Under the pieces are notes generated by a model. That model searched no databases and was not told the origin of the DNA. It saw only the letters and a list, made by a program, of their open reading frames with translations. From CAHJXG01 sp965277495 (GTDB taxonomy: Bacteria; Pseudomonadota; Alphaproteobacteria; Acetobacterales; Acetobacteraceae), in NCBI GenBank assembly GCA_965277495.1, contig OZ255824.1, positions 2,914,001 through 2,978,000 of the forward strand: 64,000 bases of DNA, written 5' to 3'. This document shows positions 44,465-53,592 of this stretch, one piece after another. Both the position numbers and the translations under genes were made by a program. Every line of letters starts with the position of its first letter. Position 1 is the stretch's first letter.

Positions 44465-45173
44465 TCCCATCCTGCATGTGGAAAAGCTGGTGAAGCGGTT
44501 CGGCGCGTTCCGGGCGCTGGACGGCATCAGCTTCGACCTGCGGCCCGGCGAGGTTTTGGGACTGGTCGGCCCCAACGGCTCGGGCAAGACGACGTGCATC
44601 AACGTCATATCGGGCCTCTATGCCGCCAGCGACGGCCGGGTGACGTTCGAGGGCCGCGACCTCGGCGCCGTCGCGCCGCACCGGCGGGCGCAGGCCGGGA
44701 TCAACCGCACCTTCCAGTCGCCGCACCCGTTCGGGTCGCTGACGGTGCAGGAGAACGTGGCGGTGGCGGCGGCGTATGGCGGGGCAGGGCGTGCGGCCGA
44801 CCTCGGCGCGTTGCTGGCGTCCGTCGGCCTCGATGGCGTGGCGGGCCGTCCGGCGCACGAGCTGAACAGCGCGCAGCAAAAGGCGCTCGATTTGGCCCGC
44901 GCGCTGGCGACGTCGCCGCGGCTGCTGCTGGTGGACGAGCTCGCCGCCGGGCTGAACCCGGCCGAGCTGGGCCGCATGGCCGACCGCCTCCGGGCGCTTG
45001 CGGCGGGCGGCATGGCGCTGCTGGTGGTCGAGCATCTGATGGGTTTCATCGACCGGGTGACCGACCGCGTGGTGGTGATGAACGCCGGGCGCGAGATCTT
45101 CGGCGGCAGCATGGCGGCGGCCACGCGCGACCCGCTGGTGATCCAGGTCTATCTGGGCGGCGCGCATGGCTGA
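44454..45173 (+). CDS. LivG-type ABC ATPase
   Basis: The 239-residue ATPase has Walker A 'GPNGSGKTT' (residues 39-47), Walker B 'LLLVDE' and a switch His in 'LLVVEHLMGF'. The signature segment is 'LNSAQQKALDLARAL', lacking the GG pair of the common LSGGQ motif; some LivG relatives also vary here. It starts with GTG inside livM and overlaps livF by eight bases. Confidence 0.92.
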   Translation: MSPDPILHVEKLVKRFGAFRALDGISFDLRPGEVLGLVGPNGSGKTTCINVISGLYAASDGRVTFEGRDLGAVAPHRRAQAGINRTFQSPHPFGSLTVQENVAVAAAYGGAGRAADLGALLASVGLDGVAGRPAHELNSAQQKALDLARALATSPRLLLVDELAAGLNPAELGRMADRLRALAAGGMALLVVEHLMGFIDRVTDRVVVMNAGREIFGGSMAAATRDPLVIQVYLGGAHG

Positions 45174-45873
45174 TCTGCTGGACGCGAACGGCATCGAGTC
45201 CGGTTATGGCAGCGTCCAGGTGCTGTGGGGCGCCGGGCTGCGGGTGGCGGCGCAGGAGAGCGTCGTGCTGCTGGGCGCGAACGGGGCGGGCAAGACGACG
45301 CTGTTGAAAGTGCTGCTCGGGTTAATGCCGGCTTGGGGCGGGCGGGTCGCGCTGGACGGCGCCGACGTCACGCGGCTGCGCACCGACCGCCGGGTGCGGC
45401 TGGGCGTCGCCTACATGTCGGAACTTGGGGTGTTCCCGGGCCTGTCCATTCACGAGAACCTGCGCATCGGCGGCCAGTTCGCCGCCGCGGCGTCGCTGCG
45501 GGCGCGGATGGAGGAGCTGTTCGCCGTGTTCCCCGACCTGGCCCGGCGCCGCGGCGCATTGGCCAGCAGCCTGTCGGGCGGACAGCGCAAGATGCTCGGC
45601 ATCGCCAAGGCGCTGGCCGGGTCGCCGCGGCTGTTGGTGATGGACGAGCCGAGCGCCGGCCTGTCGCCGCTGTTCGTGTCCGAGGTGATTGCGGTGCTGC
45701 GCCGGTTCCGCGGCACCGGACTGGCGCTGTTGATTGCCGAGCAGAATGTGGCGTTCCTGGACTTGGCGGACCGGGTTTACACGCTGGAGGGCGGGCGGAT
45801 TGGGTTCGAGGGCACGGCTGCGGCGCTGCATGCGGATGACGCGCTGCACCGGGCTTATTTTGGGTTGGGTTGA
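45166..45873 (+). CDS. LivF-type ABC ATPase
   Basis: The 235-residue ATPase has Walker A 'GANGAGKTT', a canonical signature 'LSGGQRKMLGIAKAL', Walker B 'LLVMDEPSAGLSP' and 'LLIAEQNVAFLDLADRVYTLEGG'. It completes the five-component importer and ends before a strong stem-loop. Confidence 0.93.
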   Translation: MADLLDANGIESGYGSVQVLWGAGLRVAAQESVVLLGANGAGKTTLLKVLLGLMPAWGGRVALDGADVTRLRTDRRVRLGVAYMSELGVFPGLSIHENLRIGGQFAAAASLRARMEELFAVFPDLARRRGALASSLSGGQRKMLGIAKALAGSPRLLVMDEPSAGLSPLFVSEVIAVLRRFRGTGLALLIAEQNVAFLDLADRVYTLEGGRIGFEGTAAALHADDALHRAYFGLG

Positions 45874-45931
45874 GGCGAGCATTCCGAGTCGTTGGGGAGA
45901 GTGCTTGCTACCTATCAAACCGGGGAACTGT

Positions 45932-45969
45932 CGAAGGCCGGTATCCCTGTAGGTGGATACCGGCCTTCG
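45932..45969. terminator. Strong stem-loop between livF and the convergent gene
   Basis: CGAAGGCCGGTATCC (45932-45946) pairs perfectly with GGATACCGGCCTTCG (45955-45969) around the loop CTGTAGGT. Fifteen perfect pairs between convergent genes suggest a bidirectional terminator; no long T-run follows. Confidence 0.65.
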
Positions 45970-46053
45970 TTGGAGCCGCCGTCACGGAGACCGGACGCAA
46001 GCTTGGTCCAGCCTTGCGCCCGGCGTGTCGCCCAAGCCCTATCGGCCCAAACC

Positions 46054-46398
46054 CTATCGGGTGCTGCCGGGGCTGTAGGTTTGGCCTTGCGGTCCCGCAC
46101 CATAACCCTGGTTCTGCGTGGCGCCCGAGTTGTAGCCGCCCGGGGTTTGCGCGCCAGTGGAGGAGTAGCCCTGGTCGCCGTTCTGCTGCTGCAACGCCCT
46201 CTGGCGCGCCGACCGGTTGGCGATGGTGCGGCCCGCGAAGCAGCCGCCGGCAGCGCCGATGACCCCGTGCCCGACAGCGTGGCCGGCAAGCCCGCCCGCG
46301 ATCGCGCCCTTGATGCAGCCCGCAGCCTGCGCCGGCTCGGCGGGCATGCCGACGGCCAACGCCGCAACGAGGGCGGCTGGGATTAACATAATACGCAT
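46054..46398 (-). CDS. Small exported glycine-zipper protein
   Basis: The 114-residue product has a signal peptide (MRIMLIPAALVAALAVGMPAEPAQA). A glycine-zipper segment 'GCIKGAIAGGLAGHAVGHGVIGAAGGCFAGRTIAN' with two Cys (about residues 28 and 53) and a Gln/Gly/Ser-rich tail follow. Glycine-zipper proteins insert in or associate with the envelope. The tail shows no family. It begins a run of four small minus-strand genes. Confidence 0.78.
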   Translation of the reverse strand: MRIMLIPAALVAALAVGMPAEPAQAAGCIKGAIAGGLAGHAVGHGVIGAAGGCFAGRTIANRSARQRALQQQNGDQGYSSTGAQTPGGYNSGATQNQGYGAGPQGQTYSPGSTR

Positions 46399-46446
46399 GG
46401 TGTTGTCCTTCTCGTTGGATCTGTGTCGTTCAAAGACTGGGTCGGC

Positions 46447-47526
46447 TTATATCTTACGGCCCGGATTTGCGCCGCTGATGTTCGTGCCGAGCTTGCCGTC
46501 GACGGCACGGGTCGCCGCATTGCCCGGCAAAGCGCTGCCTTCTGGCACGGTTGTGCCAGACATGCCGGTCGTGCCGGCCGCGCCGGGCACCTGCTCCACG
46601 TCCACCTTGGTCTCGCGCACGGTGTCGCGCACGGTCTCGACGCGCTCGGATGCTTCCTTGCGCAGGCCGATCTCCTCGACGACGCGGGCCTCCTTGCCAA
46701 CCACGGCCTCCTCGGACCGGGCGGTGGCCGTAAGCGTGCGCTCGCGGAATGCGTCGGCCGCGACGCCGGTCAACGGACGGTTGACCGGGCGACGGTCCAC
46801 GACCACCCGCTCCTCCTGCAGGCGCACCTGCTCCTCGACCGGGGTCTCCACGACGCGGGAGGTGACGCGCACGGCGCCTTGCTCGACCTCGCGCTTGCCG
46901 ACGACCAGATCCTCCTTAATCACCTGGAGCTTGTCGCCCGACACCGGCGCCGTTGCAGCCACGCCGACCGGCGCCGCCACTGGAGCGGCGGGCGCGGCAA
47001 CCAGGGGCGCGGCGACCACGGGCGCAGCGGTTCCGGCCGCGACCGGAGCTTGGCCGTGCTCGAGGATATACTCCACCTGCGGCGCCATGGCGTCATCCGC
47101 GCGCACCGTGAGCAGCGTGCCGCCCCGGCCGACGTGTTCGGCGTAGGCCTGGGCGTCCGCCTCGTCGACCCCTGCGCCGGTGAGCGAACCGAGCAGGCCG
47201 CCCGCCGCGGCGCCGACACCCGCGCCGGTCAGCGTCGCGATCAGCCAGCCGGCGGCGACGATCGGCCCCACGCCAGGGATGGCCAGCGAACCGATGCCGG
47301 CCAGCAGGCCCGCGCCGCCGCCCAGCACCGTGCCAAGCGTCGCACCCGTGCCGGCGCCGGTCCCGGTGTTCTCGGCGGTGTCGCCCGAAACGGTGGTCGC
47401 GACGTTGCGGTCCTTGTCGCCGGACACGAGGCTGATGTCGTCATGCGGCACGCCGGCCGCTTCAAGGGCGTGGACGGCGCGGACGGCATGGTCGTATGTG
47501 TCGTAGCTGTGTGTGATCAGTCGCAT
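46447..47526 (-). CDS. DUF2382/YsnF-type stress response protein with glycine-zipper N-domain
   Basis: The 359-residue protein has an N-terminal general-stress-protein-17-like region ('MRLITHSYDTYDHAVRAVHALEAAGVPHDDISLVS'). A Gly/Ala-rich zipper (about residues 55-120), an Ala/Pro linker and a C-terminal DUF2382 domain ('LQVIKEDLVVGKREVEQGAVRVTSRVVETPVEEQVRLQEERVVVDRRPV... EEAVVGKEARVVEEIGLRKEA') follow. Such proteins are common in desiccation/oxidation-resistant bacteria; the mechanism is unknown. ATG 47526 has AAGGA upstream. Confidence 0.87.
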   Translation of the reverse strand: MRLITHSYDTYDHAVRAVHALEAAGVPHDDISLVSGDKDRNVATTVSGDTAENTGTGAGTGATLGTVLGGGAGLLAGIGSLAIPGVGPIVAAGWLIATLTGAGVGAAAGGLLGSLTGAGVDEADAQAYAEHVGRGGTLLTVRADDAMAPQVEYILEHGQAPVAAGTAAPVVAAPLVAAPAAPVAAPVGVAATAPVSGDKLQVIKEDLVVGKREVEQGAVRVTSRVVETPVEEQVRLQEERVVVDRRPVNRPLTGVAADAFRERTLTATARSEEAVVGKEARVVEEIGLRKEASERVETVRDTVRETKVDVEQVPGAAGTTGMSGTTVPEGSALPGNAATRAVDGKLGTNISGANPGRKI

Positions 47527-47569
47527 GTTTGGTTCCTTGGAACTTAGAGTGTAGCAGCCAAGCCGCCCA

Positions 47570-48001
47570 TTACTGCTGGCCGACATTGCCTTTGTAGTCG
47601 AGCCAGACGGCGACCTGGGTGCCGCCCTTCGTCCCGTTGCCGCGCCATACGCCGTCGGCGTCTTTCTTCAGGCCGGAAACGTTGGAAAACCCGCCACTCT
47701 CGATACGGCGGCGCGCTTCGCCCTCGCTGAACGAGTTCGCACCCTTGGCCGGCTGCGGTGCGTTCGCGCCCGTGGTCGCTACGGCCTGGTTGCGGTTGCC
47801 CGCGGCTGCGGCCGGACCGGCGTTGCGGTCGACCACGCCGGCGCCCGGCGCCGTGCCTGTGCTCGTGTTCACGCCGGGCGCGGCCGGCAGGGTTGCCCCA
47901 GGCGTGGTCACGACCGGCGCCGCCGGGCGGACCTGCGCCGTCTGGGCCGAGGCAGCCGTGGCAACCAGCCCCGAGGCGAGGGCAATAGCAAGTGTTCTCA
48001 T
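47570..48001 (-). CDS. Exported hypothetical protein with PepSY-like C-terminus
   Basis: The 143-residue product has a signal peptide (MRTLAIALASGLVATAASAQ), an Ala/Pro/Thr-rich linker, and a C-terminal domain 'FSEGEARRRIESGGFSNVSGLKKDADGVWRGNGTKGGTQVAVWLDYKGNV' that resembles small PepSY/YpeB-type domains. GGAG lies ten bases before ATG 48001. Periplasmic; role unknown. Confidence 0.75.
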   Translation of the reverse strand: MRTLAIALASGLVATAASAQTAQVRPAAPVVTTPGATLPAAPGVNTSTGTAPGAGVVDRNAGPAAAAGNRNQAVATTGANAPQPAKGANSFSEGEARRRIESGGFSNVSGLKKDADGVWRGNGTKGGTQVAVWLDYKGNVGQQ

Positions 48002-48183
48002 GAGTGGGAGGCTCCTATGTGAGAGTTCGGCACGGGTTAAGTCACAACCAATCCTGCATTTAGGCGGGGCAGGATGTAAGATTGACATACATGATGACGC
48101 GGCAGCCTGGCAATCGTTGCATGGAAGCCGGCGGCTCACGTCAGAATGTGGTGACCTTTATGTGATTCGCCCTTTCGACCGTG

Positions 48184-48483
48184 CTAATCGTCGGCGGACG
48201 CCTTCGCCTCGTGCTTGGCGGCCCGCGCCGCTTCCTCGCCGGCGGCCTCGGCCTTGCGGTCGGCAATCTGCTGGGTGTGCTGCCGATGCAGGTCCAGCGC
48301 GTCGATGGCGTGCCGGTTGGCGACCGCCTCCGCCTCGGCCGCAGACGTGGCGAGGCGCTCGGCCTTCTCGAAGTTGCCCGACGCGACGTGCTTGGCCGCT
48401 TCGTGGTGCATCTTCGCCGCCACATCGAAGTGGTGCCCTGCGTCCTCGTGGTGCTTGGCCGCGGATGCCTTGATGTCGTCCAT
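48184..48483 (-). CDS. Small Ala/His/Glu-rich helical protein
   Basis: The 99-residue product is almost wholly helix-forming, rich in Ala, Glu, His and Lys ('KHHEDAGHHFDVAAKMHHEAAKHVASGNFEKAERLATSAAEAEAVANRHAIDALDLHRQHTQQIADRKAEAAGEEAARAAKHEAK'). It has no signal peptide and no known domain. An AGGAGA ribosome site precedes ATG 48483. The composition suggests a coiled bundle, possibly stress related like its neighbours; the His-rich start could bind metal (inference). Confidence 0.68.
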   Translation of the reverse strand: MDDIKASAAKHHEDAGHHFDVAAKMHHEAAKHVASGNFEKAERLATSAAEAEAVANRHAIDALDLHRQHTQQIADRKAEAAGEEAARAAKHEAKASADD

Positions 48484-48686
48484 AATGATCTCTCCTGATT
48501 GGCGGGACTGCCGCCGGCGGCTTCAACTCGTGCCCGCTGGCCCCGCATGTTCGCCAGCATAGTGGCAAGCGGCCCGCTTGCCCACGCCGGCATGGACGTC
48601 CGGAGACATACAGTGAACCCGGGATAACTCGGTGGACGACGGCGTGGACAGAATGTTGGCAACGGGGAGGAAAGTCCGGCGCTGTA

Positions 48687-50315
48687 TCAGTGCGCGGCGG
48701 CGCCCCGCGCGTCCTCGAGGATCATGGATGCGGCTTTCTCGCCGATCATGATCGCCGGCGCGTTGGTGTTGCCCGATACGAGCGTGGGCATGATCGAGGC
48801 GTCCACCACCCGCAATCCTCGGACGCCCCGCACCCGCAGCCGCGCGTCGACCACCGCCCTTGGGTCAGTTCCCATCTTGCAGGTGCCAACCGGGTGATAG
48901 ATGGTTGTCGCCGTGCTGCGTGCGCTTTCGAGCAGTTCCGCATCGGTTTGCACCGGCGGGCCTGGCACCAGCTCCTCCACGATATAAGGACTGAGCGCGC
49001 TGGTCGCGGCCAAGCGGCGGGCCAGCTTCATGCCGGCAATGAGGGTCTGCTGGTCGGTAAGCGTCGCCAGGTAATTGGCTTGGATCGCCACGGTTTCGCG
49101 CGGATCTGACGAACGCGGCGTCAGGCGTCCGCGGCTCTCTGGACGCAACTGGCAAACCGACGCGGTGAAGGCGGAGTAGCGGTGCAGGCCGTCGCCGGGC
49201 TTATCCGCGCTAAGCGGCTGGATATGGAACTGCACGTCCGGCGTCGCCTTCGACGGGTGGGTGCGGGCGAAGATGCAGACCTGGCTCGCGCCCATCGTCA
49301 TCGGCCCGCGCCGCCGCGCGATGTAGTCCAGGCCGATCAGCATCTTGCGGACCGGATGGTTCACCTCGTCATTCAGGGTCGGGCGGCTGCTCCGGTAAAC
49401 CGAGCGCGCTTGCAGGTGGTCCTGCAGGTTCTCGCCGACGCCGGGCAAGTCATGCGCGACCGGCACCCCGATGCGCTGCATCACCTCGCCGCGCCCGATG
49501 CCGGACAGCTCCAGCAAATGCGGCGAGTTGATCGCCCCGGCGCTCAGCAGCACCTCGCACGCCGCATGGACCCGGCGCACGACGCCGCCAACCGACAGCT
49601 CCACGCCGGTGGCCCGGCCATTCGCGAGTGCCACGCGATGCACCAGCGCCCCGGTGACGATGCGCAGGTTCGGACGCCGCTTCGCCGGGTTGAGGTAGCC
49701 GACGGCCGCGCTGCAACGCCGTCCGTTGCGCGCGGTGAGCTGGAAATATCCCGCGCCCTCCTGCGCAGCACCGTTGAAGTCGTCGTTGCGGGGGATGCCG
49801 AGCTCCTCCGCGGCGGCGATATAGGCGTCGCACACGTCGCGCCGGACCCGCATGTCGGACACCGCAAGCGGTCCGCCGACGCCGTGGAATGCATCTGCGC
49901 CGCGCTCCTGGTCCTCGGACCGGCGGAAGAACGGCAGCACGTCGTCGTAGGACCAGCCGGTGCAGCCGAGCTGCCGCCACTGGTCGTAGTCCTCTGGCTG
50001 GCCACGGATATACAGCAGGCCGTTGATCGAGCTTGATCCCCCCAGCACGCGCCCGCGCGGCCATTGGAGCTGCCGCCCATTCAGGCCGGGTTCGGGCTCG
50101 GTCCGCATGCACCAGTCGGTGCGCGGGTTGTGCATGGTCTTAAAGTAGCCGATCGGCACGTGAATCCAGAAATAGGTATCCGGCGGCCCGGCCTCGATCA
50201 GCAGCACGCGGCGCGATGGGTCGGCGGACAGGCGGTTGGCGAGCACGCAGCCCGCCGACCCTGCGCCGACGATGACGTAGTCGAAGGTTTCCGTGCCATC
50301 CAGGCCGCCGTTCAT
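48687..50315 (-). CDS. GMC-family FAD oxidoreductase (choline/alcohol dehydrogenase-like)
   Basis: The 542-residue flavoprotein has the FAD motif 'DYVIVGAGSAGCVLANRL' (residue about 12), the GMC signatures 'GRVLGGSSSINGLLYIRG' and 'GAINSPHLLELSGIG', and the C-terminal active-site block 'HPVGTCKMG ... SGNTNAPAIMIGEKAA'. It oxidises a primary alcohol; choline is one option, but similar enzymes act on many alcohols. It follows the MHS transporter with an ATGA overlap, so the transporter probably supplies its substrate. Confidence 0.9.
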   Translation of the reverse strand: MNGGLDGTETFDYVIVGAGSAGCVLANRLSADPSRRVLLIEAGPPDTYFWIHVPIGYFKTMHNPRTDWCMRTEPEPGLNGRQLQWPRGRVLGGSSSINGLLYIRGQPEDYDQWRQLGCTGWSYDDVLPFFRRSEDQERGADAFHGVGGPLAVSDMRVRRDVCDAYIAAAEELGIPRNDDFNGAAQEGAGYFQLTARNGRRCSAAVGYLNPAKRRPNLRIVTGALVHRVALANGRATGVELSVGGVVRRVHAACEVLLSAGAINSPHLLELSGIGRGEVMQRIGVPVAHDLPGVGENLQDHLQARSVYRSSRPTLNDEVNHPVRKMLIGLDYIARRRGPMTMGASQVCIFARTHPSKATPDVQFHIQPLSADKPGDGLHRYSAFTASVCQLRPESRGRLTPRSSDPRETVAIQANYLATLTDQQTLIAGMKLARRLAATSALSPYIVEELVPGPPVQTDAELLESARSTATTIYHPVGTCKMGTDPRAVVDARLRVRGVRGLRVVDASIMPTLVSGNTNAPAIMIGEKAASMILEDARGAAAH

Positions 50316-51646
50316 GGCATCGCGGCGCGGGGGGCCTGGAACGCCGGCGCATCAGGACGGGGCATCGCCAGCACGGAGACCAGGCTTATCCCCGCCGTGA
50401 GCACGACGTAGCCGCAGATATACCATGGGGCGCCGCCGCCGTAGCTGAGCAGGTAGGTGGCGATAAGCGGCGTCAGCCCGCTCGCGAACACGCCGGAGAA
50501 TTGGTAGCAGAACGAGATGCCGGTGTAGCGCACCCGCGGCGGGAACAGGCTGGAGAACAGCGCCGCCTGCGGGCCGTAAACCGCGGGATAGGCGAAGGAA
50601 AGCGGCAGGATGATCGCCAGCCAGACCAGCATCGGATGTGCGGCGCCGGCATAGTCCATCAGCCAGAACGACGGGAAGGCGAGCGCCCCGATGGCGACGG
50701 CGCCCCAGCAATAGACCGTGTGCGTGCCGACCCGGTCCGCCAGGGCGCCGAAGATGACGACGAACGGGATCATCAGCGCGGCGGCGAGGATGACCCCGCC
50801 CAGCGCCATGCCGCGCGTCAAATGGAGCTGCGTTGTGGCATACGAGATGATGAAGACGCCCCACATGTTGAAACACGCGCCCTCGACATAGCGCGCGCCG
50901 AAGCCGAGCAGCATGCTCCTGGGATGCAAGCGCAGCGCCTCGATGAACGGCGCCCGTGATGCGCCGCCTGCTTTTACCTCCTCGAAGTCGGGGGTTTCCA
51001 GCAGCTTGAGCCGGATGACCAGGCCCACCACGACCAAGGCCGCGCTTAGAAGGAACGCCACGCGCCAGCCCCAGAGCAGGAACGAGTCGTTGTCGAGCAA
51101 CGAGAGCAGCGCGACGACGCCGGACGCCAGCATCAGCCCGGCCGGCACCCCAACCTGCGGATAGCTGCCGTAGAACCCCTTGCGGCCAGCCGGCGCGTGC
51201 TCGACCGACATCAGCACGGCGCCGCCCCACTCGCCGCCGATGCCGATGCCCTGGAGGACCCGCAGCACGAGCAGCATGATCGGCGCCGCGATGCCGATGG
51301 AGGCGTAGGTCGGCAACAGGCCGATGGCGGTGGTGGCGACGCCCATGATCAGCAGGGTCAGCACCAGGATGGCCTTACGCCCCACCCGGTCGCCGAAGTG
51401 GCCGAAGATGACGCCGCCGATCGGACGCGCGACAAAGCCGACGGCGAAGGTCGTATACGAGAGCAGGGTGCCGAGGAGCGGATCGTAGGACGGGAAGAAC
51501 AGCTTGTTGAACACGAGCGCCGCGACCACGCCGTAGAGGAAGAAGTCATACCATTCGATCGTGGCGCCGATTGCGCTTGCCAGGGCGATCCTGCGGATGG
51601 ATTGGCCGGGTGTCGTGATCGATGCGTGTTTCGCCGGTGCCGGCAT
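50312..51646 (-). CDS. MHS-family (metabolite:H+ symporter) major facilitator transporter
   Basis: This 444-residue, 12-helix protein has the MHS motifs 'GATIEWYDFFLYGVVAALVFNKLFFPS', 'RPIGGVIFGHFGDRVGRKAILVLTLLIMG' and 'LRVLQGIGIGGEWGGAVLMSVEHAP'. Members import dicarboxylates, betaines, shikimate or sugars acids with protons. The gene precedes and overlaps the GMC oxidoreductase gene, forming a two-gene uptake and oxidation unit. Confidence 0.9.
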   Translation of the reverse strand: MPAPAKHASITTPGQSIRRIALASAIGATIEWYDFFLYGVVAALVFNKLFFPSYDPLLGTLLSYTTFAVGFVARPIGGVIFGHFGDRVGRKAILVLTLLIMGVATTAIGLLPTYASIGIAAPIMLLVLRVLQGIGIGGEWGGAVLMSVEHAPAGRKGFYGSYPQVGVPAGLMLASGVVALLSLLDNDSFLLWGWRVAFLLSAALVVVGLVIRLKLLETPDFEEVKAGGASRAPFIEALRLHPRSMLLGFGARYVEGACFNMWGVFIISYATTQLHLTRGMALGGVILAAALMIPFVVIFGALADRVGTHTVYCWGAVAIGALAFPSFWLMDYAGAAHPMLVWLAIILPLSFAYPAVYGPQAALFSSLFPPRVRYTGISFCYQFSGVFASGLTPLIATYLLSYGGGAPWYICGYVVLTAGISLVSVLAMPRPDAPAFQAPRAAMP

Positions 51647-52001
51647 AGGTGTCCCTTCCAGGGGAGCCAGGCTTCCCGTGGCTCGTTATCCGCTTCGGTC
51701 TGCCTTGCCTGAGCGTCAGGCGAGGCACAAGGACGGTAACGGCGAGATGCTTGTTGCTGCAATGGGCGAGCGCGTCAGGCCGCGCTGCCGTCGTCCCTGG
51801 CGAACGAGCGGCGCTCGCCAATGGTGAAGTTCGCCTGGTTTTCCGCCGCCATATTGTTCGCAAGCGTCATCGGCGATACGGTCGGCGGCGTGCTTTCCCT
51901 GCGGACCGATCCCACTGTCGAAATGGAGGCGCAATGACATCCGGGACGGCGCCTGGGCCTGCTTTGCGCGTGAAAACGGTGAACCCTGAATCGAGGCGTG
52001 C
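51647..52001. other. Divergent spacer between the MHS transporter and sorA
   Basis: This 355-base region must hold the promoters of two divergent operons. The only plausible coding stretch is a 38-codon frame (51821-51937). I see no strong hairpin or operator. Confidence 0.4.
51821..51937 (+). CDS. Possible very small membrane protein
   Basis: The 38-codon frame reads MVKFAWFSAAILFASVIGD then TVGGVLSLRTDPTVEMEAQ: a positive start, one hydrophobic segment (residues 5-17) and an acidic tail. There is no good ribosome site. It could be a real small membrane peptide or chance; no family is recognised. Confidence 0.25.
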   Translation: MVKFAWFSAAILFASVIGDTVGGVLSLRTDPTVEMEAQ

Positions 52002-53216
52002 ATGAACCACCCATTTGCCTGGGCCACCACGCGCCGGGCGTTGCTGGCCCAGACTGGGTTGGCTGTGCTGACCGGCCGGGCGCTGGCCGCCAGCGTCGAC
52101 CTCGGGCTACCGGGCGGACCCAGCGGGCGGGAGATCACGACCGCATTCCCGCAAAAGGGCGCCATGATCCTGCAGCGGACCCGCCCGCCGCTGCTGGAAA
52201 CGCCGTTCGAGGTGTTCGACCGCGGGGTGTTCACGCCGAACGACCAGTTCTTCGTCCGCTGGCACTGGTCGGCCATCCCGACCGAAATCGACGTCGGAAC
52301 CTATCGCCTGGCGGTCGATGGACACGTGAACGCCGCGCAGTCGCTCACCCTGCAGGACCTCCTGGCGATGGAGCGCGTCGAGCTCGCCGCCGTGAACCAG
52401 TGCTCCGGCAACTCCCGCGGCTATTTCCAGCCCCGTGTCGCCGGCGGCCAATGGGGCAACGGTGCGATGGGCAATGCGCGGTGGGCGGGCGTCCGGCTGC
52501 GTGACGTGCTGGACCGCGCAGGGGTGAGGCCGGGGGCGCAGCACGTGCGTTTCGCTGGGCTGGACGATCCCTTGACCGAGGACGCGCCGAAGTTCCTGAA
52601 GTCGATCAGCGTCGACCATGCCCGCGACGGCGAGGTGATGCTGGCGTTCGAGATGAACGGCGAGCAGTTGCCGCTGGTGAACGGCTTTCCGCTGCGCTTG
52701 GTGGTGCCGGGCTGGTACTCGACCTATTGGGTCAAGATGCTCAACCATATCGAGGTGCTGGACCGCCCGGACGAGAATTTTTGGATGAAGACGGCCTACA
52801 CCATCCCGGACACGCCCAGCGCCAACATGAAACCGGGCGAAACCGGGGTGAAGATGGTTCCCATCAACGCCATGGTTCCGCGCGCCTTCGTGACCAATCT
52901 CCGGCCCGGCGACACGGTGCACGCCGGCGCGGCAACAGCGGTGCGCGGGCTGGCCTTCGGCGGCGACGCCGGCGTGCGGGCGGTGGATGTCTCGGTCGAC
53001 GGGGGAGCGAATTGGCGCCCGGCCAGCCTGGGCCGCGACGAGGGCAAATACAGTTTCCGGCAATGGCAGGCGTCCGTGGTTCCCGCGGCGGGCGACGCCG
53101 CGTTGATGGTCCGCTGCACGAACGCCAACGGACTCGCGCAGCCGGCAGCGCCGAATTGGAACCCCAGCGGCTTCATGCGCAATCCGATCGAGACGGTCGG
53201 CTTACGATCCATTTGA
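52002..53216 (+). CDS. sorA: Sulfite dehydrogenase molybdenum subunit (SorA-like)
   Basis: The 404-residue protein has a Tat-type signal ('TTRRALLAQTGLAVLTGRALA') and the sulfite-oxidase fold. The molybdenum-binding Cys is in 'AAVNQCSGNSRGYFQPR' (about residue 129), 'GYSTYWVKML'-type residues are in 'VVPGWYSTYWVKMLNHIEV', and the C-terminal dimerisation domain is 'VRGLAFGGDAGVRAVDVSVDGGANW'. It oxidises sulfite to sulfate in the periplasm and passes electrons to the cytochrome encoded next. The short YedY type is excluded by the full C-terminal domain. Confidence 0.88.
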   Translation: MNHPFAWATTRRALLAQTGLAVLTGRALAASVDLGLPGGPSGREITTAFPQKGAMILQRTRPPLLETPFEVFDRGVFTPNDQFFVRWHWSAIPTEIDVGTYRLAVDGHVNAAQSLTLQDLLAMERVELAAVNQCSGNSRGYFQPRVAGGQWGNGAMGNARWAGVRLRDVLDRAGVRPGAQHVRFAGLDDPLTEDAPKFLKSISVDHARDGEVMLAFEMNGEQLPLVNGFPLRLVVPGWYSTYWVKMLNHIEVLDRPDENFWMKTAYTIPDTPSANMKPGETGVKMVPINAMVPRAFVTNLRPGDTVHAGAATAVRGLAFGGDAGVRAVDVSVDGGANWRPASLGRDEGKYSFRQWQASVVPAAGDAALMVRCTNANGLAQPAAPNWNPSGFMRNPIETVGLRSI

Positions 53217-53241
53217 CCCCACGCCCGGAAAGGAGTTCCTG

Positions 53242-53592
53242 ATGGCTTCATCATTCGCCAAGGCTGCATTCGCCGTCATCGCGGCGGCGTCCTTTGCCGG
53301 GCCTGCCGCGAACCCGGTCCATGCGGCGGCCACGGACGCCCCCGTGTTCAAATCGGTCTCGGTCGTGCTGCCGAACGGCGACCGCCAGTTCCCGCAGGGT
53401 CCGGGCGTGGACGTCGTCAGCGCCAATTGCGTGGCCTGCCATTCGCCCGGCATGATCCTGAACCAGCCCAGCCTGTCGAAGGCGGCGTGGGAAGGCGAGG
53501 TCAAGAAGATGATCGGCGTCTATAAGGCCCCGGTCGACGCGGCCGACGTTCCGGCGATTGTCGAGTACTTGACGGCCACCAAAGGATCATAG
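53242..53592 (+). CDS. sorB: Monoheme cytochrome c subunit (SorB-like)
   Basis: The 116-residue exported cytochrome has a signal peptide (to about residue 29) and one heme site CVACH (residues 63-67), with 'SPGMILNQP' supplying a likely axial Met. Its position 25 bases after sorA fits the SorAB electron acceptor. A GGAAAGGAG ribosome site precedes the ATG. The end overlaps the convergent alpha-glucosidase gene by six bases. Confidence 0.87.
   Translation: MASSFAKAAFAVIAAASFAGPAANPVHAAATDAPVFKSVSVVLPNGDRQFPQGPGVDVVSANCVACHSPGMILNQPSLSKAAWEGEVKKMIGVYKAPVDAADVPAIVEYLTATKGS

Noticed and set aside
51716..52276. A minus-strand open frame overlapping the start of sorA
   Set aside because: Most of it is antisense to the sorA signal peptide and N-terminus, and it has no domain or ribosome site.
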